Assembly: GCF_902859935.1 (NCBI RefSeq)
Contig: NZ_CADIKI010000003.1
Coordinates: 124,001-188,000, forward strand
Length of the DNA: 64,000 nucleotides
DNA from: Paraburkholderia fynbosensis
GTDB taxonomy: Bacteria; Pseudomonadota; Gammaproteobacteria; Burkholderiales; Burkholderiaceae
Reading direction: 5' to 3'
Position 1 is the stretch's first letter. Each line of letters starts with the position of its first letter. The notes beneath the pieces are model-generated. The model worked only from the letters and a program-made list of their open reading frames with translations, ran no database searches and was not told where the DNA came from. Below are positions 13,176-21,748 of the stretch, piece by piece. The position numbers and the translations under genes were made by a program.

Positions 13176-13835
13176 ATGCCCCTGAAGCTTTATGCCCACC
13201 CGTTCTCTTCGTACTGCCAGAAGGCCCTGACGGCGCTTTACGAAAACAGCACACCGTTCGAGCTGCGCCTGCTGGCGCACGACGATCCGTCAATCATGAC
13301 GGAGTTCGCGGCGCTCTGGCCGATCAAGCGCTTTCCGGTGCTGGTGGACGGCGAGCGGACCGTGGTCGAGTCGAGCATCATCATCGAATATCTCGGCCTG
13401 TATCATCCGGGGCCGGTGCCTCTCTTGCCCGCCGACGCCCGCGCCGCGCTGGAAGTGCGCAGCATGGACCGCTTCTTCGACAACTACATCTCGACGCCGC
13501 AGCAAAAGATCGTCTACGACCACATGCGCCCCGAGCCGGAGCGCGATCCGCGCGCGGTGGCCGACGCGCGGGCGATGCTCGACACCGCCTACGGCTGGCT
13601 CGACAAGGTGATGGCCGAGCGCGAATGGGCCGCCGGCGACACCTTCAGCCTCGCCGACTGCGGCGCCGCACCGTTTCTCTTCTACGCCGACTGGACACAT
13701 CCGATCGATCCCGCCTTCACGCATGTGCGGGCCTACCGTCAGCGGCTGCTGGCAAGGCCGTCGTTCGCGCGCGCGGTCGACGAAGCGCGGCCGTATCGTC
13801 CGCTGTTTCCGCTCGGTGCGCCGGAGCGTGACTGA
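13176..13835 (+). CDS. Glutathione S-transferase family protein
   Basis: Soluble two-domain protein of 219 residues. I chose the ATG at 13176 because AAAGGTGA, a good ribosome-binding site, ends 5 bases before it. An in-frame GTG nine bases earlier lies inside that site. The thioredoxin-fold domain begins LKLYAHPFSSYCQKALTAL with a Ser/Cys in the catalytic region. FPVLVDGERTVVESSIIIEYL is the glutathione-binding segment. The all-helical domain follows from about residue 95 (SLADCGAAPFLFYADW). Substrate is unknown. A LysR gene follows 245 bases later on the same strand and could control it. Confidence 0.93.
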   Translation: MPLKLYAHPFSSYCQKALTALYENSTPFELRLLAHDDPSIMTEFAALWPIKRFPVLVDGERTVVESSIIIEYLGLYHPGPVPLLPADARAALEVRSMDRFFDNYISTPQQKIVYDHMRPEPERDPRAVADARAMLDTAYGWLDKVMAEREWAAGDTFSLADCGAAPFLFYADWTHPIDPAFTHVRAYRQRLLARPSFARAVDEARPYRPLFPLGAPERD

Positions 13836-14080
13836 CAGCGACTGAGCGACACTCATGCACGCGAGCCTCGCGCGCGCACCGGCGCAATGTGCCGTGCGCC
13901 GCGCGAGGCGGCCTGGCGGAATCCGCAAACAGGCTTTCTCGCCCGTCCATTCGGGCCATCGGCCGGAATCCGCCCCGAACAGAGCCGCGCAACACCGCAT
14001 CCCCCAGCGCGACAACAACATTTCCTCCCTGTAAACTCCACCTCAAAAGCCACTTCCGGCCATCACTCATAAGGCACACC

Positions 14081-14998
14081 ATGGACCGTTTCGAAGCGAT
14101 GGAGATATTTACGCGTGTGGTCGAGGCGAACAGCTTCACCAAGGTATCCGAATCGCTCGACCTGCCCCGCGCCAAAGTCAGCCGCACGATCCAGGCGCTG
14201 GAGGAGCACGTCGGCGTGCGCCTGCTGAATCGCTCGACGCGCCAGGTGAGCGTCACCGAAGACGGCGCGTCGTTCTACGAGCGCTGCGTACAGATCCTCG
14301 CCGAAGTCGCCGACGCCGAATCGTCGCTGTCGAACAAGCGCGAAAATCCGGCCGGCACGATCCGCGTCGATACGTCCGGCACGCTCGCCCGCGCGCTGCT
14401 CCTGCCCGCGCTCGACGACTTCTACCGGCGATACCCGGAGATCGACGTGCGGCTCGGCCTCGCCGATCGCAACATCGATCTGATCCAGGACGGTGTGGAT
14501 TGCGTGATCCGCATGGGCACGCCGGAGGAATCGAGCCTCGTCGCGAAACGCATCGGCGAGGCGCGCATCGTCACGTGCGCGTCGCCCGCGTATCTGGAGA
14601 AATACGGCGCGCCGACCACGCTGGAAGAACTCGCGGAACATCGCGCCGTCAACTACGTGTCCGCACGCACCGGCCGGACCTTCCCGTTCGAATACCAGGT
14701 GGACGGCGAGATCGCCAAGGTGACGATGAAAAGCGTGCTCGCCGTCAACGACGGCTCGGTCTACATCGGCGCGGGCGCGCTCGGCCACGGCATCATCCAG
14801 CCGTCGCGCTTCATGGTCGCCGAGTTGATCGAGCAAGGGGCGCTGAAGGAAATTCTCACCAACTACACGAGTCCCGGCACACCGCTGTCGGTCCTCTACG
14901 CGCACCGCCGCAATCTGAGTTCGCGGCTGCGCGCGTTCATCGACTGGGTCAGCGAGCTGTCACATAACAATCCGGACCTGCGCATCCCGGACGCGTAA
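14081..14998 (+). CDS. LysR-family regulator (CrgA/DsdC-like subgroup)
   Basis: DNA-binding regulator of 305 residues starting at the ATG at 14081 (MDRFEAMEIFTRVVEANSF). The helix-turn-helix covers residues 1-60, with the typical VSRTIQALEEHVGVRLLNRSTRQVSVTEDG. The effector domain covers about 90-300. The MDRFEAMEIF opening places it in the large group annotated as CrgA-like or YafC-like repressors, often linked to oxidoreductase or GST genes. The only close candidate target is the upstream GST gene. A strong terminator follows. Confidence 0.93.
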   Translation: MDRFEAMEIFTRVVEANSFTKVSESLDLPRAKVSRTIQALEEHVGVRLLNRSTRQVSVTEDGASFYERCVQILAEVADAESSLSNKRENPAGTIRVDTSGTLARALLLPALDDFYRRYPEIDVRLGLADRNIDLIQDGVDCVIRMGTPEESSLVAKRIGEARIVTCASPAYLEKYGAPTTLEELAEHRAVNYVSARTGRTFPFEYQVDGEIAKVTMKSVLAVNDGSVYIGAGALGHGIIQPSRFMVAELIEQGALKEILTNYTSPGTPLSVLYAHRRNLSSRLRAFIDWVSELSHNNPDLRIPDA

Positions 14999-15024
14999 GC
15001 GGCCGCAAAGCAGGCGCCCAAAAC

Positions 15025-15060
15025 AAAGCCCCATGCGCAACGAAACGCATGGGGCTTTTT
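15025..15060. terminator. Strong terminator between LysR and the sugar ABC operon
   Basis: A perfect 13-base stem (AAAGCCCCATGCG at 15025-15037 with its complement at 15046-15058), an 8-base loop and a T-run. The A-rich left flank makes it usable in both directions between the convergent LysR gene and ABC operon. Confidence 0.92.
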
Positions 15061-15093
15061 TAAGGCGTCAAACTACGCGGCGAAGCACTCGCC

Positions 15094-16209
15094 TCAGGCA
15101 ATCCGCTCTTCGTTCGACGGATCGAACAGCACCGCCTTCGACGTATCGAACAGCAGCGTCGTGTTCGTCAGCGGCTGCGGATTCGACGCCGGGTGCACAC
15201 GGCTCACGATGCGCTTGCCGTTGACCTGCGCGAACACCAGCGTATCCGGGCCGGTCGGCTCGATTACGTCGACCTTCACTTCGATCGGCTGCAGCTTCGA
15301 GTCGTCGCCATGCGCTCCGCGCGCGTCGGTGATGCGCTCCGGCCGCAAGCCGAGAATCACATCGCGGCCGACGTGCGACTTCACCTTCGCCGAATCGAAC
15401 GGCAGATTCAGCGCCTTGCGCGCGACGCCCGTATCCAGTTCGATGCCGATGCCCGCGCCCTGCTCCACCAGCTTGCCCTGGATGAAGTTCATCGGCGGCG
15501 CGCCGATGAAGCCGGCCACGAACAGGTTCGACGGCGAGTCGTAGATATCCTGCGGCGCGCCGAACTGCTGCACGATGCCGTCCTTCATCACCGCGATGCG
15601 GTCGCCGAGCGTCATCGCTTCGATCTGATCGTGCGTCACGTAGACGATCGTCGTGCCGAGGCGTTGATGCAGCAGCTTGATTTCAGAACGCATCTCGATG
15701 CGCAGCTTCGCGTCGAGGTTCGAGAGCGGTTCGTCGAACAGGAACATCACCGGATCGCGCGCCAATGCACGGCCCATCGCCACGCGCTGACGCTGGCCGC
15801 CGGACAGCTGGCCCGGCTTGCGGTCGAGCAGGTGCGTGATCTGCAGCGTGTTCGACACGCGATCGACGATCTGCGCCTGCTCCTGCTTCGGCACCTTGCG
15901 GATGTTCAGGCCGAACGAGATGTTCTCGCGCACCGTCATCGACGGATACAGCGCGTACGACTGGAACACCATCGCGATATCGCGATCTTTCGGCGACAGG
16001 TTGTTGACCGTCTTGCCGTCGATCTGGATCTCGCCCTTGGTCACGGTCTCGAGGCCCGCGATCATGTTGAGCAGCGTCGACTTACCGCAGCCCGAGCCGC
16101 CGACCAGAATCAGGAACTGGCCGTCTTCGATGTCGATATTGACACCCTTCAGAACCGGCACCCCGTTCGGGTAGGTCTTGTACACGTCACGGATGGAAAG
16201 GCTTGCCAT
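15094..16209 (-). CDS. Carbohydrate ABC transporter ATPase (MalK/UgpC type)
   Basis: Cytoplasmic ATPase subunit that powers a CUT1 sugar importer; 371 residues. Walker A GGSGCGKST is at 37-45, the Q-loop in VFQSYALYP, the signature LSGGQ at 135-139, Walker B MFLFDEP at 155-161, and the switch His in VTHDQ near 193. The C-terminal 130 residues form the OB-fold regulatory domain of MalK-type proteins. It is the last gene of the ABC operon. Context beside zwf, pgl and glk points to glucose (GtsD-like), although automatic names such as UgpC are common for such ATPases. Confidence 0.93.
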   Translation of the reverse strand: MASLSIRDVYKTYPNGVPVLKGVNIDIEDGQFLILVGGSGCGKSTLLNMIAGLETVTKGEIQIDGKTVNNLSPKDRDIAMVFQSYALYPSMTVRENISFGLNIRKVPKQEQAQIVDRVSNTLQITHLLDRKPGQLSGGQRQRVAMGRALARDPVMFLFDEPLSNLDAKLRIEMRSEIKLLHQRLGTTIVYVTHDQIEAMTLGDRIAVMKDGIVQQFGAPQDIYDSPSNLFVAGFIGAPPMNFIQGKLVEQGAGIGIELDTGVARKALNLPFDSAKVKSHVGRDVILGLRPERITDARGAHGDDSKLQPIEVKVDVIEPTGPDTLVFAQVNGKRIVSRVHPASNPQPLTNTTLLFDTSKAVLFDPSNEERIA

Positions 16210-16320
16210 GCTGTGAATCCTCTTGTCTCTGGTACTGCCTGAAAACGTCTTGTCGGATGACGGCGGCGCATTTTTCTTGAAGCGCCGCCGCGCTCGGATG
16301 GTTTGGCCCGCGGCCCCGGT

Positions 16321-17178
16321 TTACCCCTTGACCGCGCCGGCCGTCAGGCCGCGCACGAAATAGCGTCCGGCGATGATGTAGACCAGCAGGGTCGGCAACG
16401 CGGCGATGATCGCGCCGGCCATATCCACGTTGTATTCCTTCACGCCGGTCGAGGTGTTCACGAGGTTGTTCAGCGCCACCGTGATCGGCATCGAATCGAC
16501 GCCGGAGAACACGATCCCGAAGAGGAAGTCATTCCAGATCTGCGTGAATTGCCAGATCAGGCACACCATGAAGATCGGCAGCGACACCGGCAGCAGGATC
16601 TTCGTGAAGATCGTGAAGAAACCCGCGCCGTCGATGCGCGCCGCCTTCACGAGTTCAGCCGGAATGCTGACGTAGAAGTTGCGGAAGAACATCGTGGTGA
16701 ACGCGATACCGTAAATCACGTGCACCAGCACCAGACCGGTCGTCGTGTTCGACAGGCCCATCATGCCTTCGAAGCGCGCCATCGGCAGCAGGATCGCCTG
16801 GAACGGAATGAAGCAGCCGACCAGCAGCATCGTGAAGATCGGGTCTGCGCCGCGGAAACGCCAGTGCGTGAGCACATAACCGTTGAACGCGCCGATGATC
16901 GACGAGATCAGCACGGCGGGAATCACCATGCGCACCGAGTTCATGAAGAACGGCTGCATGCCGTCGCAACGCACGCCGGTACAGGCGCCGCTCCATGCCT
17001 TGATCCACGGATCGATACTCCAGTGCGTGGGCGGCGTGAGCAGGTTGCCGGTACGCAGCTGGTCGATGTCCTTGAACGACGTCGACAGCATCACATACAG
17101 CGGAAACAGGAAATACAGGGCGAACAGAATCAAGGCCGCGTAAATGACGGCACGGCTGATCGTCATCTTAGGCTGCAT
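16321..17178 (-). CDS. Carbohydrate ABC transporter permease (MalG/GtsC type)
   Basis: Inner-membrane permease of 285 residues with six membrane segments. The EAA loop that contacts the ATPase is visible (ELVKAARIDGAGFFTIFTKILLP). The start is ATG at 17178, overlapping the stop of the partner permease by 11 bases, so translation is coupled. A periplasmic loop contains GACTGVRCDG with two Cys, which could form a disulfide. The protein ends FVRGLTAGAVKG, typical of MalG-type subunits. Confidence 0.94.
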   Translation of the reverse strand: MQPKMTISRAVIYAALILFALYFLFPLYVMLSTSFKDIDQLRTGNLLTPPTHWSIDPWIKAWSGACTGVRCDGMQPFFMNSVRMVIPAVLISSIIGAFNGYVLTHWRFRGADPIFTMLLVGCFIPFQAILLPMARFEGMMGLSNTTTGLVLVHVIYGIAFTTMFFRNFYVSIPAELVKAARIDGAGFFTIFTKILLPVSLPIFMVCLIWQFTQIWNDFLFGIVFSGVDSMPITVALNNLVNTSTGVKEYNVDMAGAIIAALPTLLVYIIAGRYFVRGLTAGAVKG

Positions 17179-18106
17179 TGCGGGTGCTCCTCGATTCCAG
17201 ATACATCAGCGGCACGAGCACGGCCACGACTGTGGCGAGCATCATGATCGACGATGCCGCGCCGACGCCGAGCTGCCCGCGATTGAACGAAAACGTGTAC
17301 ATGAAGATAGCCGGCAGCGACGACGACGTGCCCGGACCGCCCGCGGTCAACGCGACAACCAGGTCGAAGGTCTTGATGGTGATGTGGCAAAGAATCAGCA
17401 GCACGGAGAAGAACACCGGGCGCATGCTCGGAATCACGATCTTGCGGTAGATGGTGGGCAGGTTCGCGCCGTCCATCTGGGCGGCCTTGAAGATTTCACC
17501 GTCGACACCGCGCAGGCCCGCGAGGAACAGCGCCATCACGAAGCCGGTGGATTGCCATACCGCCGCGATCACGATGCAGAAAATCGCCTTGTCCGGATCG
17601 CCCAGCCAGCCGAACGAAAAGCTCGTCCAGCCCCAGTCGTGGAACACCTTTTCGAGGCCGATGCTCGGCGTCATGATCCATTGCCACGCCGTACCGGTCA
17701 CGATGAACGAGAGCGCCATCGGGTACAGAAACACCGCGCGCAGCGCGCCTTCATTGCGGATCTGCTGATCGAGCAGAATCGCGAGGAACAGCCCGAGGCC
17801 GATACAGAAGCCGATGAACGGGATGCCGAACCAGCCGAGGTTCGCGGCCGACGTCCAGAACACGTCGTTCTCGAACAGTTCGCGATAACGGTCGAGACCG
17901 ACAAAGGTATAACTAGGCATCAGTCGCGAATTGGACAGCGACAGATAGCCGGTAATTGCGATGAAGCCATACACGAAGATCAGGCTGATCACGACGCTGG
18001 GTGCAAGCACCAGCTTCGGAATCCAGCGATCGGCAAGGGCCGCCATGGGCGACGTGCGGCGGGTGGCGGTGGCCGTTTTCCCGTTTCCGCTGATAGAAGC
18101 AGTCAC
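17168..18106 (-). CDS. Carbohydrate ABC transporter permease (MalF/GtsB type)
   Basis: Inner-membrane partner permease. I chose the GTG at 18106 (VTASISGNGKTATATRR), which has GCAGGAG seven bases upstream, giving 312 residues. The open frame extends further but lacks a ribosome-binding site. Six membrane segments follow a basic cytoplasmic N-terminus. The EAA loop reads EIFKAAQMDGANLPTIYRKIVIPS. It overlaps the MalG-type gene by 11 bases and follows the binding-protein gene after a 197-base gap that holds a hairpin. Confidence 0.93.
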   Translation of the reverse strand: MTASISGNGKTATATRRTSPMAALADRWIPKLVLAPSVVISLIFVYGFIAITGYLSLSNSRLMPSYTFVGLDRYRELFENDVFWTSAANLGWFGIPFIGFCIGLGLFLAILLDQQIRNEGALRAVFLYPMALSFIVTGTAWQWIMTPSIGLEKVFHDWGWTSFSFGWLGDPDKAIFCIVIAAVWQSTGFVMALFLAGLRGVDGEIFKAAQMDGANLPTIYRKIVIPSMRPVFFSVLLILCHITIKTFDLVVALTAGGPGTSSSLPAIFMYTFSFNRGQLGVGAASSIMMLATVVAVLVPLMYLESRSTRNAA

Positions 18107-18251
18107 TACTCGACTCCTGCTGAAACTGTACCGCCGGGGTGCTCGCGCGTGAATGACACGAGGCCGCGACAGCATAGGTGTGACTCGATGAAACCAGGGT
18201 AAAGCCGCCGGCAATCCGCGCACCAAGCGCAATCAGCGGCCTGAAGAACAC

Positions 18252-18281
18252 GCCCGGCACTTCCTGGGGAAGCCACCGGGC
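18252..18281 (-). other. Hairpin between binding-protein and permease genes
   Basis: GCCCGG at 18252-18257 pairs with CCGGGC at 18276-18281, with an inner TTCC/GGAA pairing, about 20 bases after the binding-protein stop. There is no T-tract. Such hairpins commonly protect the binding-protein mRNA and reduce read-through into the permeases; that role is inferred here. Confidence 0.5.
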
Positions 18282-18302
18282 ATGCCGCTTCGCTTACTTC
18301 AC

Positions 18303-19550
18303 TTACTTGGTTTTCGCTGCCTTTGCGAGCGCGGCCACTGCGGTCTTCGAATCTTCCTGCGAGTTCATGAACTTCGTGACCACGTCGGAGATCGCGCCGG
18401 CTGCTGCATCCGGTTGCGCCATGCCGTGTGCCAGCGAAGGCACATAGCCGCCTGCCTTGATCGCGATCTGTTCATCCGCGTACGACTTCTTCGCGCAGTC
18501 GTCGAACTTGTCCATCGACACGCCCAGACGAACCGGGATCGAGCCTTTGTACAGACTGAACTGTTCCTGGAATGCCGGCGACATGATCGTCTTGGCGAGC
18601 GCCAGCTGACCCGGCGTCGCAGCCTTCTGGCCTTTCTGCTGGAAGAACACGAACGAGTCGACGTTGAACGTGTAGGCTTTCTCCGTGCCCGGCACGGCGG
18701 CGCAGACGTAGTCCGTGCCCGACTTCTTGCCGGCGTTGGCGAACTCGCCCTTCGCCCAGTCGCCCATGAACTGCATGCCGGCCTTGCCGTTGATGACCAT
18801 CGCCGTGGCGAGGTTCCAGTCACGGCCCGTGCGGCCCGCGTCGAAGTAACCCTGGATCTTGCGGACGGTGTCGAACACGCCGATCATTTTGTCCGAAGTC
18901 AGCGTCTTTTCGTCGAGGTCGACCAGCGCCTTCTTGTAGAAGTCCGCGCCCTGCGACAGCACGACGTCTTCCCACAGCGTCAGGTCTTGCCACGGCTGAC
19001 CACCCATCGCGATCGGCTGGATGCCCGCGGCCTTCATCTTGTCGGCCACTGCGAAGAACTCAGGCCACGTGGTCGGCACCTTGCCGCCTGCCTTTTCGAG
19101 CGCCGCCTTGTTGATGTACAGCCAGTTCACGCGGTGCACCGAGAACGGCGCGGCGACATAGTGACCGTCCGCGTGCATGATCTTGTCGATCTCCGGCGGC
19201 AGGTTCTTCTTCCAGTCGCCCGCGACCGAATCGATCGGCACCAGCACGCCTTGCGAAGCCCAATCCTGGATCAGCGGACCCTTGATCTGCGCGGCGCTCG
19301 GTGCATTGCCCGAGATCACCTGCGTCTTCAGAGCCGTCATGGCTGCCGCGCCGGCGCCACCCGCAACCGCGAAGTCCTTCCACGTGTAACCCTGCTTCGT
19401 CATGTCGTCCTTGAGGACGCCGACGGCTTTCGATTCGCCGCCCGAAGTCCACCAGTGCAACACTTCGACCGACTCGGCAGCCTGCACCGCCGAGACGCCA
19501 CACATCAGACCCGCAGCGCACAAAGCGCCCATGATCGCGCGAAATTTCAT
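18303..19550 (-). CDS. Carbohydrate ABC transporter substrate-binding protein (glucose-type)
   Basis: Periplasmic receptor of 415 residues. A signal peptide covers about residues 1-24 (cleavage after AVQA, before AESVEVLHWW). The mature start VEVLHWWTSGGESKAVGVL and later QPWQDLTLWEDVVL are typical of glucose/mannose-binding proteins such as GtsA of Pseudomonas. GAGGAGATAAG lies just before the ATG. It is the first gene of the ABC operon and is divergent from zwf-pgl-glk. The assignment to glucose rests on this context. Confidence 0.92.
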   Translation of the reverse strand: MKFRAIMGALCAAGLMCGVSAVQAAESVEVLHWWTSGGESKAVGVLKDDMTKQGYTWKDFAVAGGAGAAAMTALKTQVISGNAPSAAQIKGPLIQDWASQGVLVPIDSVAGDWKKNLPPEIDKIMHADGHYVAAPFSVHRVNWLYINKAALEKAGGKVPTTWPEFFAVADKMKAAGIQPIAMGGQPWQDLTLWEDVVLSQGADFYKKALVDLDEKTLTSDKMIGVFDTVRKIQGYFDAGRTGRDWNLATAMVINGKAGMQFMGDWAKGEFANAGKKSGTDYVCAAVPGTEKAYTFNVDSFVFFQQKGQKAATPGQLALAKTIMSPAFQEQFSLYKGSIPVRLGVSMDKFDDCAKKSYADEQIAIKAGGYVPSLAHGMAQPDAAAGAISDVVTKFMNSQEDSKTAVAALAKAAKTK

Positions 19551-19984
19551 TGCTTATCTCCTCCAGACACCTGAACAAAAAACAAATGGCCCCTGATGTC
19601 GCCAGGGTGCTGTGGTTGGTTCAAACAGGCAAAACACTGGGCGATCGAGCACGGTCGGGCGCATGCGCGAGGCATGTGCCGGCGGACCGTTGTCCGGCCG
19701 CTAGAAGCTCAAGAGATGAGTGGTTTGGGATGCAACTGTCTGTCTCCTCTTTTGATTTTTGCCTGCCCGCGTCGCGCGCGGCAGACTCGAGGTGCCTTGC
19801 AAGTCAACCCGGCCAGCCACCCGCCAGCCGCTCCACTACCCGGACTTCCGTAAGGGCTGCCGGGCAGGCTGGCACGTGCCGACAGGCAATGTCCGTTAAC
19901 ATGCAGGGACGCCCGCCGATTTGAAAAACCGCGCAAGTTGCCGAACAGCGCACGCTTTTTTCATCGAATTAGCGCTACCTCTTG
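19551..19984 (-). other. Long 5' leader of the sugar ABC operon
   Basis: From the promoter predicted at 19991-20019, transcription should start near 19984, leaving about 430 untranslated bases before the binding-protein ATG. I see no convincing small gene on the leader strand. A possible G/C-rich fold around 19840-19880 is the only structure I noted. A second, closer promoter cannot be excluded. Confidence 0.4.
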
Positions 19985-19990
19985 ATTTGG

Positions 19991-20019
19991 ATTGTAGTTA
20001 AACTACAATTCAGTGTCAA
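19991..20019 (-). promoter_or_regulatory. Sugar ABC operon promoter with an embedded HexR-type operator
   Basis: On the minus strand, TTGACA (20019-20014), a 17-base spacer and TACAAT (19996-19991) form a near-consensus sigma-70 promoter. Lying across the spacer and -10 is ATTGTAGTTAAACTACAAT (19991-20009), a perfect 19-base palindrome centred on base 20000. Its core TGTAGTTAAACTACA fits the HexR consensus TGTARTWWWAYTACA described in gammaproteobacteria. A HexR domain is encoded in this window, fused to glucokinase. Binding here would block the ABC promoter and could also influence zwf, whose start lies about 93 bases to the right of the site. Confidence 0.85.
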
Positions 20020-20101
20020 AAAATATTTTATCGGACTACGGTCGCCCTTTTCGAACACTGCGCGCTCGGCGCGGCGGCCCCCAGGACATCGACGGAGACT
20101 C

Positions 20102-21565
20102 ATGCAAACCGATTCAAGTTTCACCTTCGTTCTCTTCGGCGGTACCGGCGATCTGTCGATGCGCAAGATCCTTCCTGCACTGTTTGAAGCGCACCGTGCG
20201 GGCGGCATGCTCGCGGACAGCGGCAAGATCGTCGCGGTGGCGCGTCACGCGGCGAATCGCGATGAGTATCTGCAGTGGGTGAACGAACACGTCAAGCCGC
20301 ATGTGTCGAAGGACGGTCTGGACGAAGCCGCATGGACGAGCTTCCTCGAGCGCATCGAGTTCGTGAAGATCGATCTCGGCAACCCCGAAGACTTCGTGCA
20401 ATTGCGCGATGCGATCAAACACCTGCCCGGCATCCGCGTGTTCTATCTGGCCACCGGTCCGTCGCTGTTCGTACCGATCTGCCACGCGCTCGCGTCGGTG
20501 GGGCTCAACGAAAACGCGCGCATCGTGCTGGAGAAACCGCTCGGCTACGACCTGAAGTCGTCGAATGCGATCAACGACGCGGTCGGCGAAATTTTCGCGG
20601 AAGAGCAGATCTACCGGATCGACCATTACCTCGGTAAGGAGCCGGTGCAGAACCTGCTCGCGCTGCGCTTCGGCAATGCGCTGTTCGAGCCGCTGTGGCG
20701 CCGCGAGTGGGTCGAGAGCATCCAGATCACGATCGCCGAGGAACTCGGCGTCGAAGCGCGCGGCGACTTCTACGACAACACCGGCGCATTGCGCGACATG
20801 GTGCAAAACCATTTGCTGCAGCTGCTGTCGATCGTCGCGATGGAGCCGCCCCACTCGATGGACTCGGATTCGGTCCGCGACGAAAAGCTGCGCGTGCTGC
20901 GCGCGCTGAAGCCGATCGATCCGAACGAAATCGGCAAGGTTGCGGTGCGCGGCCAGTATCATGCCGGCGGCATCCGCGGCAGCACGGTGCCGGGCTACGC
21001 GACCGAAGCCGGCGTGAAGCCGGACAGCACGACCGAAACCTTCGTCGCGCTGAAAGTCGAGATCGAGAACTGGCGCTGGGCCGGCGTGCCGTTTTTCCTG
21101 CGCACCGGCAAGCGCCTCGCCGATCGCGTCGCCGAGATCGTAGTGAATTTCCGCGCGGTGCCGCATTCGGCGCTGGGCGCCTCCGCGCTGCGCGCCGGCG
21201 CAAACCGTCTGGTGATCCGCCTGCAGCCGAACGAAACGATTCGCCTCTACTGCCTCGCGAAGCAACCTGGCGAAGGCATGAACCTCGCGAGCGTGCATCT
21301 CGACCTCGCGTTCGACAAGTTCTTCCGCGAAGGGCAGATGGAGGCGTATCAGCGGCTGCTGCTCGATGTGATCCGCGGCCGCCTCGCGCTGTTCGTGCGG
21401 CGCGACGAGCAGGAAGCCGCATGGCGCTGGGTCGAACCGATCCTGAACGAATGGAAGGTCTCGACCAAGCCGCCCAAGCCGTACGCGGCGGGCACCTGGG
21501 GACCGGCCGCGGCGAGCGCGATGCTCGCGCAGCACGGTACCTGCTGGCTCGAAGAAGAGAATTGA
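20102..21565 (+). CDS. zwf: Glucose-6-phosphate 1-dehydrogenase
   Basis: First step of the Entner-Doudoroff and pentose phosphate routes: oxidises glucose 6-phosphate with NAD(P)+. I chose the ATG at 20102 (MQTDSSFTFVLFGGTGDL), preceded by GGAG, giving 487 residues. The coenzyme motif FGGTGDL is at residues 12-18, EKPLGYDLKSS follows, and the substrate-binding RIDHYLGKEPVQN lies near 170. It is the first gene of zwf-pgl-glk. The HexR-type palindrome sits about 95 bases upstream. A very stable hairpin separates it from pgl. Confidence 0.97.
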   Translation: MQTDSSFTFVLFGGTGDLSMRKILPALFEAHRAGGMLADSGKIVAVARHAANRDEYLQWVNEHVKPHVSKDGLDEAAWTSFLERIEFVKIDLGNPEDFVQLRDAIKHLPGIRVFYLATGPSLFVPICHALASVGLNENARIVLEKPLGYDLKSSNAINDAVGEIFAEEQIYRIDHYLGKEPVQNLLALRFGNALFEPLWRREWVESIQITIAEELGVEARGDFYDNTGALRDMVQNHLLQLLSIVAMEPPHSMDSDSVRDEKLRVLRALKPIDPNEIGKVAVRGQYHAGGIRGSTVPGYATEAGVKPDSTTETFVALKVEIENWRWAGVPFFLRTGKRLADRVAEIVVNFRAVPHSALGASALRAGANRLVIRLQPNETIRLYCLAKQPGEGMNLASVHLDLAFDKFFREGQMEAYQRLLLDVIRGRLALFVRRDEQEAAWRWVEPILNEWKVSTKPPKPYAAGTWGPAAASAMLAQHGTCWLEEEN

Positions 21566-21573
21566 TGCACGGC

Positions 21574-21605
21574 GTTGCGAGAGCTTCGAGCGAAGCTCTC
21601 GCAAC
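21574..21605 (+). other. Perfect 15-base-pair hairpin between zwf and pgl
   Basis: GTTGCGAGAGCTTCG at 21574-21588 and CGAAGCTCTCGCAAC at 21591-21605 are exact complements separated by AG, starting 8 bases after the zwf stop. No T-tract follows, so it is not an ordinary intrinsic terminator. It may stabilise zwf mRNA or attenuate expression of pgl-glk, or be a dispersed repeat. I saw no second copy in the window. Confidence 0.7.
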
Positions 21606-21748
21606 GTCCGAGTAAGACCCACCGACGAACTGAACGGAATGGCGCCGGTATCGCGAAGGCGCCTGCAAGTCATCCCACCTTGCAGGCGATGTGCGAGAGC
21701 AGTACGGCAGATTCCGCAGATCTAACAAAAAAGCAGCACGGAGGAGAA

